This document shows positions 1 through 8,345 of a stretch of 64,000 nucleotides of DNA, in pieces. Position 1 is the first letter of the stretch. Each line of letters starts with the position of its first letter. Below the pieces are notes generated by a model, which saw only the letters and a program-made list of their open reading frames with translations, was not told where the DNA came from and searched no databases. Source of the DNA: Anaeromyxobacter dehalogenans 2CP-1. Lineage in GTDB: Bacteria > Myxococcota > Myxococcia > Myxococcales > Anaeromyxobacteraceae. The DNA is taken from NCBI RefSeq assembly GCF_000022145.1, contig NC_011891.1, positions 1,426,001 to 1,490,000 of the forward strand, given 5' to 3'. A program made the translations under genes and the position numbers.

Positions 1-7
1 TGAGCGA

Positions 8-493
8 TCAGGCGGCGCCGCGCAGGCGCAGGAACAGGGCAGCGGCGTCGTAGAGGCTGAGCCGCGCGGCGCCCGCCTCGAGCACCACGCCCACCGGCAG
101 CGGCACCGGCTCGCGCCCGATCCGCACGCCCGCGAGGCGCGTGCCGTTCGACGAGCCCACGTCGCCCACCCGCCAGCGGGCCTCGCCGTCGCGCACCAGC
201 TCGAGGTGCACGCGCGACAGCGTCGGGTCGTCGATCACGATGTCGTTGCCGGCGGCCCGGCCCACCCGCAGCGGCGCGCCGTCGGCGGCCGGCTCCAGCA
301 CGATGGCGATCGGCTCCTTCGCCGTCGCGGCGAAGCGCACCTCCTCGGTGCGCAGCGTCTCGCGCCGGCGCGAGGGCGGCCGCCACGGGCCCGCCTCCCA
401 GACCAGCCAGTCCTGCGGGTGCTCGCGCACGAACGCCCGCAGGTCGCTGTCGCGGTACTGCCGCGCGAGCCACGTGAGCAGGTAGCCTCTCAA
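8..493 (-). CDS. FHA domain protein
   Basis: Small protein with a C-terminal forkhead-associated domain, which binds phosphothreonine peptides. The FHA signature is clear: LRVGRAAGNDIVIDD, then SRVHLEL, then GSSNG. The first ~60 residues are basic and carry no recognised domain. I start at the TTG at 493 because GGGGGAA lies 3 nt upstream; an in-frame TTG at 541 would add 16 residues. No kinase partner is visible nearby, so its target is unknown. No membrane segment is seen, so it is probably cytoplasmic. Confidence 0.8.
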   Translation of the reverse strand: MRGYLLTWLARQYRDSDLRAFVREHPQDWLVWEAGPWRPPSRRRETLRTEEVRFAATAKEPIAIVLEPAADGAPLRVGRAAGNDIVIDDPTLSRVHLELVRDGEARWRVGDVGSSNGTRLAGVRIGREPVPLPVGVVLEAGAARLSLYDAAALFLRLRGAA

Positions 494-593
494 CGCTTCC
501 CCCCGGAGACGGCCGGAGACGGCGACCGTCACCCGGAGCAAACCAGAACTCGCACCGGGTGTCGATGCGGGTCTCCCCGACCCCGTGCGGTGC

Positions 594-2294
594 TCAGCCG
601 CGGATCCCCGCCAGCACGACGGCGGGGAGGTCGCGCCAGCGGCCGCGGGTCTCGAGGCGGACCAGGCTGCGGCCGAGCGCGTCGGTGGTCGCGTGGCTGG
701 GGAAGTAGGGCGGCTTCGGGAACGTCCGCGCCGGGTGCCAGACGACGACCTTCTCCACGCCCTCCAGCATGACGGTGTTGTGCACGAAGCCGCGCCCGCT
801 CTGCACGTCCTCGAGCGTCGAGCCCGGGAACGCGCCCCAGGGCGCGGTGCCGAGGCCGTAGCCGTAGCCGGCCCAGGTGTTCACCGCGACGGTGCCGTAG
901 CGGAGCCGCCGGATGGCGCGCTGGAGCGCGGCCTCGAGCGACGGGTCGGCCAGGGTGCGAGGGTGGACGACGATGTGCGCCGCCAGCGTCCCCCAGAGCC
1001 GGTCGTTCGCGAACGCCACGGCCTGCTCCAGGAAGTCCACCGGATCCTCGGAGCCGACCGCCGTCTCGGACAGGATCGAGCAGAACGGCTCGGTGACGAA
1101 GGCCGGGTCCTCGGAGTCCGCGTCGAGCCCGGTCACGAGCGTCCACGGCAGCGCCCCCTCGCCCTGGCCCACCCTCCGCACCGCCGCGCGGCCCTCCGTG
1201 AGCGCGCGGTAGCGGTCGGCGGCGCCCGGGTACCAGGCCCGGCGCGCCGGCGAGAGCGCCATGAAGTGCTCGACCGCGGCGAGGAACGCATCGCGCCGCC
1301 GCCAGCCGCGCGGGAGCACCAGCATCTTGGCGGCGTTGCAGTTGAACGACGCGTTGTACGTCACCATGCCGGCGACGCTCTCCGCCTGGAAGCGCAGGGT
1401 GCCCGCGTCCCACGGGCCCGGCACCACCAGCACCGGCGAGACGTTGCCGAGCTCGCTCGTGATCTCCTTCGCGAGCAGCGGGGTCCCGCTGGACCGCCGC
1501 GCGTCGCGCTCGGGCCCGGGCGGCCCCCACACGATGGCGTCGTGCGTCCGGTCGGAGCCGGTGATGTGCACCTCGTCGACGCCGCGGTGGTGCGCGAGGT
1601 AGCTGCCCACCTCGGCGCCGCCGTACACGATCGCGAGCAGGCCGCGCGCGATGGCCGGGGAGAACGCGTCCTCGAGGATGGGCCCGAGGTAGGCGTTCAC
1701 CGGGTTCATCTTCAGGACGCAGACCTTCCCCTCGTTGAACAGCTTCCCGGCCACGTCCACCGCCGGGATGGAGTTGATGTTCCCGGCGCCCAGCACCAGG
1801 CACACCTTGCCCTGGTGGTCGGGCGCCTTGTGGAACCGGGCGCGCGTCTCGTGCAGGCGCTCCTCGGTCATGCCCTCCACCAGGTGGGCCTCGGCGCGGA
1901 CGCCGGCGAGGAGCAGCCTGTCCTGGCGCGTGAGCGGGAACACCTGCACCGAGAGGCGGCCATCGACCGTCTCCGAGAGCTTGCCCACCGGCGTGTTGCC
2001 GTTCCGCGCGAGCAGCGTCAGCGACCGCTCCAGCTGGCGCAGGATGCGGGCCGTCACGTAGGGACCGGAGAGCCACTCCTCGCCGGCCTGCGGCGCGTCG
2101 GACGGCAGCCCCTTCGCCGCGCAGGCCGCCTCCACGGCGCGGCGCGCGGTGCGCCCCACGCCCTCCAGCATGGCGCGCGCGAGCGCCGCACGCGCGGCGA
2201 GCGGGGCGGCGGCCCAGCCCGGCGCGGCCTCGCGCAGGCGGGCGACGGCCTCGTCGAGCGCTCGGGGTTCGGTCGGGGCAGGCGCGGCGGGCAT
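594..2294 (-). CDS. Aldehyde dehydrogenase family protein
   Basis: About 566-aa NAD(P)-dependent aldehyde dehydrogenase-type enzyme. The NAD-binding half contains VLGAGNINSIPAVD and VDEVHITGSD. The conserved Glu region reads SELGNVSPVLVV in place of the usual ELGG, and the likely catalytic Cys sits in NASFNCNAAK. It is longer than the common ~490-aa members, mostly through N-terminal and C-terminal extensions. The start at 2294 has GGGAG 5 nt upstream; the ATG at 2306 adds four residues. The substrate is unknown; its neighbours do not form an obvious pathway with it. Confidence 0.85.
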   Translation of the reverse strand: MPAAPAPTEPRALDEAVARLREAAPGWAAAPLAARAALARAMLEGVGRTARRAVEAACAAKGLPSDAPQAGEEWLSGPYVTARILRQLERSLTLLARNGNTPVGKLSETVDGRLSVQVFPLTRQDRLLLAGVRAEAHLVEGMTEERLHETRARFHKAPDHQGKVCLVLGAGNINSIPAVDVAGKLFNEGKVCVLKMNPVNAYLGPILEDAFSPAIARGLLAIVYGGAEVGSYLAHHRGVDEVHITGSDRTHDAIVWGPPGPERDARRSSGTPLLAKEITSELGNVSPVLVVPGPWDAGTLRFQAESVAGMVTYNASFNCNAAKMLVLPRGWRRRDAFLAAVEHFMALSPARRAWYPGAADRYRALTEGRAAVRRVGQGEGALPWTLVTGLDADSEDPAFVTEPFCSILSETAVGSEDPVDFLEQAVAFANDRLWGTLAAHIVVHPRTLADPSLEAALQRAIRRLRYGTVAVNTWAGYGYGLGTAPWGAFPGSTLEDVQSGRGFVHNTVMLEGVEKVVVWHPARTFPKPPYFPSHATTDALGRSLVRLETRGRWRDLPAVVLAGIRG

Positions 2295-2368
2295 CGAGGC
2301 TCCCATGCCGGCAGCCTACGCGAGATCCGGCCCCGCGCGCCCGTGCTCCGTGGGGCCCCGCGGCGCGG

Positions 2369-3217
2369 CTACGCCGGCTCGGCGCGGCGCAGGGTGGCGA
2401 GCGTGACCTCCGGGCTCGCGTTCACGCGCACCCGGATGCCCGACATGCCGATCCCGCGGTTCACGTACAGCTGAACGGCGCCGAGCTGGTAGCGCCCGCG
2501 CACGTACGGCTCGCGCGCGACGCTGGCGAGGAACAGCGGCGTGAGGATGGGGATGTTGATCTGGCCCCCGTGCGTGTGGCCGGAGAGGCAGACCATGGGG
2601 CGCTCCAGGTGGCGGAGCTTGTCCGCGGTGCGCGGCCCGTGCGCCAGCACCAGCGGCGCAGCGCCGGCCGGCAGCCCCTTCACGGCGCGTTGCACGTCGT
2701 CGCGGCGGGTGAGGTGGTCCCCCACGCCGACCACGTGCAGCGGCGCGCCGCGCAGCCGGATCGAGGTCCACCCGTTCTCGAGCACCTCGTAGCCGTGCCC
2801 CTTCAGCGCGCCGGCCGCGCCGTCCGGATCCACCCAGACGTCGTGGTTGCCGAGCACCGCGATGGTGGGGGCGACCAGGCCGCCGAGCAGGTCGCGCATC
2901 GCGGCGAGCTCGCGGCGGCTGTGCGAGAGGTAGTCGCCGGTCAGGACCACCAGGTCGGGCGCGAACGCGTTCGCGTCCTCGATGGCGGCGCGGACCGTGG
3001 CGGACGGCGTGCGCGGGCCGACGTGCAGGTCGGAGAGCTGCGCGATCCGCAGGCCGTCGTGGGCCGGATCGAGGCCGGGCACCTCGAACGTCACCGGATC
3101 GGTGTCCGGGAGGCGGGGCTCGGCGGCGCTCGAGGCGGCGGGCACCAGGCCGGCCGCCCCGGCCGCGCCCAGCAACGCCGCACCCTTCAGGAACTGTCGC
3201 CGTCCGAACCGATCCAT
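2369..3217 (-). CDS. Tat-exported metallophosphoesterase
   Basis: Calcineurin-like phosphoesterase (YaeI type, about 282 aa). The N-terminus has a twin-arginine motif, GRRQFLKG, followed by an Ala/Gly-rich hydrophobic stretch, so export in folded form is predicted. Metal-binding motifs appear in family order: QLSDLHVG, LTGDYLSH, LGNHDVW, VLAHGP and SGHTHGGQ. The start at 3217 is supported by GGGAGGAG 8 nt upstream and places the Tat motif at residue 5; upstream in-frame ATGs would bury it. Relatives hydrolyse phosphodiesters or lipid phosphates, but the substrate here cannot be told. Confidence 0.9.
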   Translation of the reverse strand: MDRFGRRQFLKGAALLGAAGAAGLVPAASSAAEPRLPDTDPVTFEVPGLDPAHDGLRIAQLSDLHVGPRTPSATVRAAIEDANAFAPDLVVLTGDYLSHSRRELAAMRDLLGGLVAPTIAVLGNHDVWVDPDGAAGALKGHGYEVLENGWTSIRLRGAPLHVVGVGDHLTRRDDVQRAVKGLPAGAAPLVLAHGPRTADKLRHLERPMVCLSGHTHGGQINIPILTPLFLASVAREPYVRGRYQLGAVQLYVNRGIGMSGIRVRVNASPEVTLATLRRAEPA

Positions 3218-3379
3218 CGAAGCCGCTCCTCCCGCCTTCGGCGGCTCCATGCCGCGCCGCGTGAAGGTTGGAACCTCCCGCCGCCGGAAGCGATTCCACG
3301 CCCGGGCACGTCGGCCACGTCGAGGGTCCCGCCTCGGAGCGACGCGCCGGGCCCGGCGGATCTTCAACGCCCCGCCGGA

Positions 3380-4288
3380 TCAGCGCTTTCGGGCGGCCAC
3401 CTTGCGCAGGTGCGCGAGCACCACCTCGTCGATGGTGCCGTCCTTGCGGGTGCGGCCCTCCAGGTTCTCCCAGCCCTGGAAGTCCTCCAGCGCCTGCTGG
3501 CTGGCCGCGTCCCACGCGCCGCCGCCCGGCGCGGCCGGCGCCTTCAGGAAGCCGAGCCGCAGCAGCGCGCCGCGCACCTCGCGCGCCACCTTCGCGTCGA
3601 GCGGGACCGCCCGGACCGTCTCGCCGAAGTAGAACTGGTGCACGTCGCGGTAGAGCCGGGTGAGCTCGGCGATGGGCTGCGGATGGTCGTCCACGCGCAG
3701 GTCCACCCAGACGTCGCCGGAGCCGCCGTACCCGCCGCCCGGCTTCACCACCAGCAACGCGGCGCTCTCCATGCCGCGCCGGTCGCCGCCCGCCGCCTGC
3801 CCGGCCGCGAGCGCCGCGAGGAGGCGCTCGGCGAGCGGCTTGCCGGCGTCGCGCGCCGCCTGGTAGGCGCGGGCCATCGCCTCCGGGACCGCGCGGCCGG
3901 CGAGGATGTTCCCCTGCACCGAGAAGCCCGGGCCGGTGACGTGGCTGGCGTGGTCGAAGCACCGCGCGCCGGTGTACGCGGCCGCGTCGCCCTTCGCGTC
4001 CACCAGCCCGATCTGCCGGTCGGCGGCCTGCGGGTCCGCCGCCACGAGCCGCTTCACCACCTCCTCCGCGGGCACGCCCGCGGCCAGCAGCCGCAGCGCC
4101 TCCGCGCGCCACGCCTCGTTGGCGAGCGCCTGCGTCGCGACGCCGCCGACGCCGGCGCGCGCGGCGGGGACGAGCGCGCCCACCGCCGGGAACTTGGACT
4201 GCACCGCCACGCCGATCTGGCCGGTGGCCGGATCGGCGGCGACGATGCTGAAGGTGCCGAGCGCGAGCGCGAGCAGGGGGGCGATCAC
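3380..4288 (-). CDS. DUF1028 protein with C-terminal peptidoglycan-binding-like domain
   Basis: 302-aa protein. The DUF1028 part begins almost at once (GTFSIVAADPATGQIGVAVQ) and continues through GNILAGRAV and GGGYGGSGDVWVDLRVDD, typical of this Ntn-hydrolase-like family. The last ~85 residues (LRLGFLKA, ALEDFQGWENLEGR) resemble the helical putative peptidoglycan-binding domain often joined to DUF1028. The GTG at 4288 is chosen because CTGGAGG lies just upstream; it leaves a short hydrophobic N-terminus that could be a signal sequence. Biochemical function is unknown for the family. Confidence 0.8.
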   Translation of the reverse strand: MIAPLLALALGTFSIVAADPATGQIGVAVQSKFPAVGALVPAARAGVGGVATQALANEAWRAEALRLLAAGVPAEEVVKRLVAADPQAADRQIGLVDAKGDAAAYTGARCFDHASHVTGPGFSVQGNILAGRAVPEAMARAYQAARDAGKPLAERLLAALAAGQAAGGDRRGMESAALLVVKPGGGYGGSGDVWVDLRVDDHPQPIAELTRLYRDVHQFYFGETVRAVPLDAKVAREVRGALLRLGFLKAPAAPGGGAWDAASQQALEDFQGWENLEGRTRKDGTIDEVVLAHLRKVAARKR

Positions 4289-4363
4289 CGTGACCTCCAG
4301 GGTTGACGCGCCGCCCGGCGGGGCCGAAGGTAGCGCTCCTCGGGACGCCGGGCGGGAGGGAAC

Positions 4364-4885
4364 GTGGCGAGGATCCTCGACAGGGCGCCGGACTTCAAGC
4401 TGCCGGCGGTGCGCGGACGGGGCGCGCCGGTGGAGGTCTCGCTGTCGGCGCTCGCCGGTCGCTGGGCGGTGCTGCTGTTCTACCCGCGCGACTTCACCGC
4501 CGTCTGCCCGACGGAGGTGCTGGAGCTCTCGAAGCGCATGCCGGAGCTGCGCGCGCTCGGCGCCGAGGCGATCGGCATCTCGGTGGACGACCTCGACACG
4601 CACCGTCGGTGGATCGAGGAGAAGCTGGGCGAGGTGGCGTTCCCGCTCGCGGCCGATCCGGACCGGGTGGTGTCGCGCGCGTACGGCGCGCTGCTGGAGC
4701 GGGAGGGCGTGGCGGCGCGGGCCACGTTCGTCGTCGATCCGGAGGGGGTGGTGCAGTACGCGGCGTTCCACAACCTCAGGGTGGGCCGCTCGATCTCGGA
4801 GATCGTCCGCGTGCTCGAGGCGCTGGAGACGGGCGAGAAGGCGCCGGCCGAGTGGAGGCCGGGCGCGCCGACGCTGGGACGTTGA
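4364..4885 (+). CDS. Peroxiredoxin, AhpC/TSA family
   Basis: 173-aa thiol peroxidase that reduces H2O2 or organic peroxides. The peroxidatic Cys is Cys48 in FTAVCPTE, and the downstream FVVDPEGVV and FHNLRVGRS match typical AhpC folds. It contains no second Cys, so the usual C-terminal resolving Cys is missing and it would need an outside thiol to resolve, as 1-Cys peroxiredoxins do. GTG start with GGGAGGGAAC upstream. It lies 0.4 kb from a second peroxiredoxin that uses UGA at the peroxidatic position (5312-5815), so this locus groups peroxide-handling genes. Confidence 0.9.
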   Translation: MARILDRAPDFKLPAVRGRGAPVEVSLSALAGRWAVLLFYPRDFTAVCPTEVLELSKRMPELRALGAEAIGISVDDLDTHRRWIEEKLGEVAFPLAADPDRVVSRAYGALLEREGVAARATFVVDPEGVVQYAAFHNLRVGRSISEIVRVLEALETGEKAPAEWRPGAPTLGR

Positions 4886-4958
4886 GGGTCGAGCGGCGGC
4901 GCCCGCGACGAGGCGGGGAGGGATGGGCCGGGGATCGGGGTGTCGGGCGGGGCCGGGT

Positions 4959-5168
4959 CTAGCGCCCGCCGAGCAGCGCGGCCGGCGGGACGCCGAGGGC
5001 CTTCGCCATCTTCTCGATGGTCTCGAGCGGCGGCGAGCGCTGCCCGCGCTCCAGCATCGAGACGTACGACACGGAGATCCCGACCTTGTCGGCCAGCGCC
5101 TTCTGCGAAAGGTTCTTCTTCGAGCGGAGGCGCCGCACGTTGCCGGCAAAGCGCGTCAGGAGATCCAT
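4959..5168 (-). CDS. XRE-family HTH transcriptional regulator
   Basis: 69-aa protein made almost entirely of a helix-turn-helix domain: [28 protein letters not shown], of which [12 protein letters not shown] is the core. No effector domain. The ATG at 5168 is preferred; an in-frame start at 5186 would add six residues. It is divergent from the selenoprotein operon starting at 5312, with a 143-bp shared intergenic region, so it may control that operon and itself. That is inferred from position only. Confidence 0.85.
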   Translation of the reverse strand: MDLLTRFAGNVRRLRSKKNLSQKALADKVGISVSYVSMLERGQRSPPLETIEKMAKALGVPPAALLGGR

Positions 5169-5311
5169 GGCGCGAACTGTTAGCAAAGGGGTCCCACCCC
5201 AGCAGCGTCCTTTTCGGGGCTGCCCCCGGTCGTTCTCGACCCACAGTGATGGCCCCAGCGCCCCGCCGTGAACATGATCAGCCTCCGATCCCCCACGGGA
5301 AGGAGCAGCAG

Positions 5312-5815
5312 ATGGCGAAGCCGATCTGGAAGGTCGAGGTGGGCGACGAGGCGCCCGACTTCGAGCTGATGGCGACGGGCGACACGGCCGGCAAGGGCGC
5401 GGCTCGACGCAAGGTGAAGCTCTCCGACTATCGCGGCAAGAAGAACGTGGTGCTGGCGTTCTACCCGGCCGCGTTCACCCCCGTCTGAACGGTGCAGATG
5501 CCGTCGTACGAGGAGGATCTCTCCGAGTTCGAGCGGCGCAATGCCCAGGTCCTGGGCATCTCCACCGATCAGGTGTTCACCAACGAGGCGTGGGCGAAGT
5601 CGATGGGCGGCCTGTCGTACCCGCTGCTCTCCGACCACTGGCCGCACGGGCACGTGAGCGCGACCTACGGCGTGCTGCGCGGCGACGACGGCCACCCCGA
5701 GCGCGCCATCTTCGTGATCGACCGGCAGGGCAAGGTCGCCTACGTGGACATCCACGACATCGGCGAGCAGCCGCCCACCGACAAGATCATGCAGGCGCTC
5801 GACAAGCTGAAGTAG
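5312..5815 (+). CDS. prxU: Selenocysteine-containing peroxiredoxin (PrxU type), in-frame UGA at 5486-5488
   Basis: Read through the TGA at codon 59, this gives a 167-aa peroxiredoxin. The upstream part ends ...FYPAAFTPV, then U, and the same frame continues [11 protein letters not shown], exactly where AhpC/TSA proteins have TPVC-T. The downstream half has normal motifs: [16 protein letters not shown] and [15 protein letters not shown]. Frame and codon bias are unbroken across the TGA, so this is not a frameshifted relic. Start: AAGGAG 6 nt before the ATG at 5312. Sec at the peroxidatic position is known for PrxU proteins and raises reactivity with peroxides. The next gene, also UGA-containing, follows after 15 nt. 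Confidence 0.9.
5489..5524 (+). promoter_or_regulatory. Candidate SECIS region of prxU
   Basis: Two small hairpins lie just after the UGA. One is ACGGT/GCCGT (5489-5504) with a GCAGAT loop, probably too close to the UGA. The other is GGAG/CTCC (5512-5524) with loop GATCT, whose first loop base is G and sits 27 nt after the UGA, within the usual bacterial range. Neither is as convincing as the element in the next gene. Confidence 0.4.
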
Positions 5816-5830
5816 CCGAGGAGGCCCGCC

Positions 5831-6529
5831 ATGGCGGACGACGCCGTCCCGAAGCCGCTCGAGCTGTCCCGCTACTGCGTGCCGTTCACGCCGTTCGCCG
5901 GCAAGCTGGAGGAGGCCAGCGTCTGCCTCGTCTCCACCGCGGCGGTGCGGCTCGCCGGCGACCGTCCGTTCGACACCGGCGGCGACACCACCTGGCGGGC
6001 CATCCCAGGCGACGCGGAGGCGAAGGACCTCCGCTACGACGACACGCACTACGACCACGCCTGCGTGGACGCGGACCTGAACTGCGTGTTCCCGATCGAC
6101 CGCGTCCGGGAGCTGGCGCGGGACGGGCGGGTGGGCGGGCTCACCGCCCGCCACTTCTCGCTCGGCTACAGCCAGGCGCTCCGCGAGCTGCGCGAGCGGA
6201 CCATCCCGGCGCTGGTCCGCGAGATCGACCGCGAGCGGCCGGGCGCGGTGCTGCTCACCGGCGGCTGACGCCTGTGCCACCGCACGGTGGTCACCGTGCA
6301 GCGCAGCATCGAGCTGGTGGGCATCCCGACGGTGGTGATCACGGTCGAGCCGGAGGAGACGCTGCAGGCGAGGCCGCCGCGGGCGCTGTGCCCGCGCGGC
6401 TTCGTCGCCGGCCACTCGCTGGGCCGGCCCGCCGACGCCGCGCTCCAGACGTGGATCCTCACCGACGCGCTCGGCCTGCTCACCGCCGAGCCGCGCCCGG
6501 GCCAGGTGATCGTGCGCGACTACGCGTGA
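5831..6529 (+). CDS. Selenoprotein of the glycine/sarcosine/betaine/D-proline reductase B family, in-frame UGA at 6266-6268
   Basis: Read through the TGA at codon 146, this encodes a 232-aa protein. Around the UGA the frame reads AVLLTGG-U-RLCHRTVVTVQRSIE, a UxxC redox motif like that of GrdB/PrdB. The downstream half continues VGIPTVVITVEPEE and ends LTAEPRPGQVIVRDYA with the same codon bias. It is much shorter than authentic GrdB (about 430 aa), so it belongs to the short GrdB-like family rather than a true glycine reductase subunit; no grdA, grdE or prd genes are nearby. SD GAGGAGG sits 6 nt before the ATG. The likely role is a thiol/selenol redox reaction tied to the PrxU gene upstream; the substrate is unknown. 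Confidence 0.88.
6282..6299 (+). promoter_or_regulatory. SECIS element of the GrdB-like selenoprotein gene
   Basis: Perfect 7-bp stem GCACGGT/ACCGTGC closed by a GGTC loop. The loop begins 20 nt after the UGA. In bacteria SelB binds a hairpin 16-37 nt after the UGA with G at the start of the loop; GGUC also occurs in the E. coli fdhF element. The hairpin lies within coding sequence, as bacterial SECIS elements do. Confidence 0.85.
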
Positions 6530-6609
6530 ACGTCCATCGTGGGGACGAGCGCACCGCACGCGCGCCCGCCCCGCGCCGGCGCGGGTCGCGGCGGCATGGA
6601 GCGCGGCCG

Positions 6610-8175
6610 TCACGGGCCCGCGTACACCGTCACGCCGCCGGCCCCGTACTTCAGGCTGGGCCCGTGCGCGATGTACACGATGCGCGGCGACGCCCACCGG
6701 TCGAACTGGATGCTCCGCACCGGGTTCCAGGCCATCTTCGGCGCGCCCTGCGGCACCGTCCCGGAGGCCTGCCACGCGCCGTCCTTGTAGCGCCCGAAGC
6801 CGCCCCACCCGAAGCCGACCCAGATCGACCCGTCCGACGGATCGCAGGCGATGGCGCTGGCCTGGTTGCCGGTGCCGGCGGGCAGGTCGATGCGCTGCAC
6901 CGAGAACGCGTTCGCCGGGTCCGTGACGGTCTTCGCCCGGTCGATGCCCACGCGCGCGATGCCCTTGCCGGCCGAGGCGACCCACAGCGTCCCGTCGCCG
7001 CAGAACGTGAGCCCGGAGACGTTGTCCCAGTACGTGTCGTCCGCCGGATCCCCGCCGAAGAACGTCGCGTGCGGCGTCACCGGCGCCATGCTGCCCCACC
7101 AGCCGTTCCAGCTCGGGCGGTTCATGGTCGCGTAGTCCGGCAGGCTCGCGGTCCGGACCTCGTTCGAGAACCAGGGCACGTTCGCCACCGGATCGAGCGC
7201 GAGGCCGGTGGACTCGCCGGTGAGGAAGCGGCCGTCGCTGCCGGTGATGGCGGGGTGCTCGTGCTCGAAGATCGCGAAGCTGTCGGCGAACGCCGCGTCG
7301 CCCTTGATGTAGTCGAGCCAGCCGCGCTGCTCCGGGTTGGCCGCCAGGATCGAGAGCACCGCGTGCGACGCGCCGAGGTAGACGTCGCCCTGCGAGAGCG
7401 GCCGGGTCGCGTCGTGGTTCACCACGATCCGGTGCACCACCCGGCCCTTGCCGCGCCGCCCGGACACCCAGGTCGAGTCGGACCAGGTCTCGCCGCAGAC
7501 GGAGTTCCACGGGACCTGGGGGTAGTTGGTGTTGTCCCAGTGCTCGCAGATGACGCCCGGGGGCGAGGCGATGAACACGTGGCGCTGCAGCGTCACCCGG
7601 GTCCCGTCGAAGGCGACCACGTCGGCGCCGCCGGAGCGCCGCGCCCACTCGGCGTCGTAGTCGTAGTCCGAGCCCACGCCCCGGTAGCCCACCACCGCCG
7701 CGCCCGCGGCCGCGCCCGCCACCGAGATGATGGGGCAGGGGACGGCCGGGCTCTGCGGCGCCTCCACCGCGATCTCCGCGGGGTCGTGGCAGTTCGCGGT
7801 GAGGCCGGCCGCGGCCGGGTCGACGCGGACGAAGTCGCGGTCGTCGCGGCGCTTCACGAACAGCGCCGACCCGCCCGCCACGTACACGTTCCCGCCCTCG
7901 TCCGCCGACGCGTCGCTCACGTCGGCGGTGAGCCCCTGCGCCTCGCCGTAGAAGGTGAACCCGCCCGCCGCGGCGGGCGGATCGACCGGCGGCGGCGGGG
8001 GAGGCGGCGGAGGAGGGCAGGTGATCTGCGGACAGCCCGGCGCCACCGGGCAGCTCCCGTCGCACACCGGGGCCGGGTCCGACGCCTTCGGCTTCGACGA
8101 CCCCGAACCGCACGCCGTCAAGGCGGCCAGCGCCGCGCCCGCCACCAGCCCCACCGCCAGCCAGAACCCTCGCAT
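6610..8175 (-). CDS. Lipoprotein with poly-proline linker and probable beta-propeller
   Basis: 521-aa predicted lipoprotein. The start at 8175 gives a short signal peptide ending in the lipobox ALTAC (Cys22). A Cys- and Pro-rich linker follows, including a run of about ten prolines. The rest has repeated segments of the type GNVYVAGGSALFV, GTLWVASAGKGIARV and GSIWVGFGWGGFGRY, like ligand-binding propeller blades. No catalytic motif is seen. It is probably anchored on the outer membrane or facing the periplasm. Convergent with the selenoprotein operon. Confidence 0.75.
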   Translation of the reverse strand: MRGFWLAVGLVAGAALAALTACGSGSSKPKASDPAPVCDGSCPVAPGCPQITCPPPPPPPPPPVDPPAAAGGFTFYGEAQGLTADVSDASADEGGNVYVAGGSALFVKRRDDRDFVRVDPAAAGLTANCHDPAEIAVEAPQSPAVPCPIISVAGAAAGAAVVGYRGVGSDYDYDAEWARRSGGADVVAFDGTRVTLQRHVFIASPPGVICEHWDNTNYPQVPWNSVCGETWSDSTWVSGRRGKGRVVHRIVVNHDATRPLSQGDVYLGASHAVLSILAANPEQRGWLDYIKGDAAFADSFAIFEHEHPAITGSDGRFLTGESTGLALDPVANVPWFSNEVRTASLPDYATMNRPSWNGWWGSMAPVTPHATFFGGDPADDTYWDNVSGLTFCGDGTLWVASAGKGIARVGIDRAKTVTDPANAFSVQRIDLPAGTGNQASAIACDPSDGSIWVGFGWGGFGRYKDGAWQASGTVPQGAPKMAWNPVRSIQFDRWASPRIVYIAHGPSLKYGAGGVTVYAGP

Positions 8176-8345
8176 GCCCCGCCCTCGCTCCGCGGCCCGA
8201 CGGCCGCTCGTACGCGCGCCGGGAAAGCTGGGCCGCGCCGCGAGGCGGGCCAAGCCGCGCGCCGGGGGAGGCCCCCTCTGCCGCCCGGGCCAGCGCGGGC
8301 GGCGGCGGGCTCGCCCCGCCCGGCGGGCCGTGCCAGAATCCGCCG

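Noticed and set aside
5486-5488. TGA as a true stop or inactivating mutation in the peroxiredoxin
   Set aside because: The frame, motifs and codon bias continue directly after it, the position is the active-site residue, and the next gene shows the same arrangement with a SECIS.
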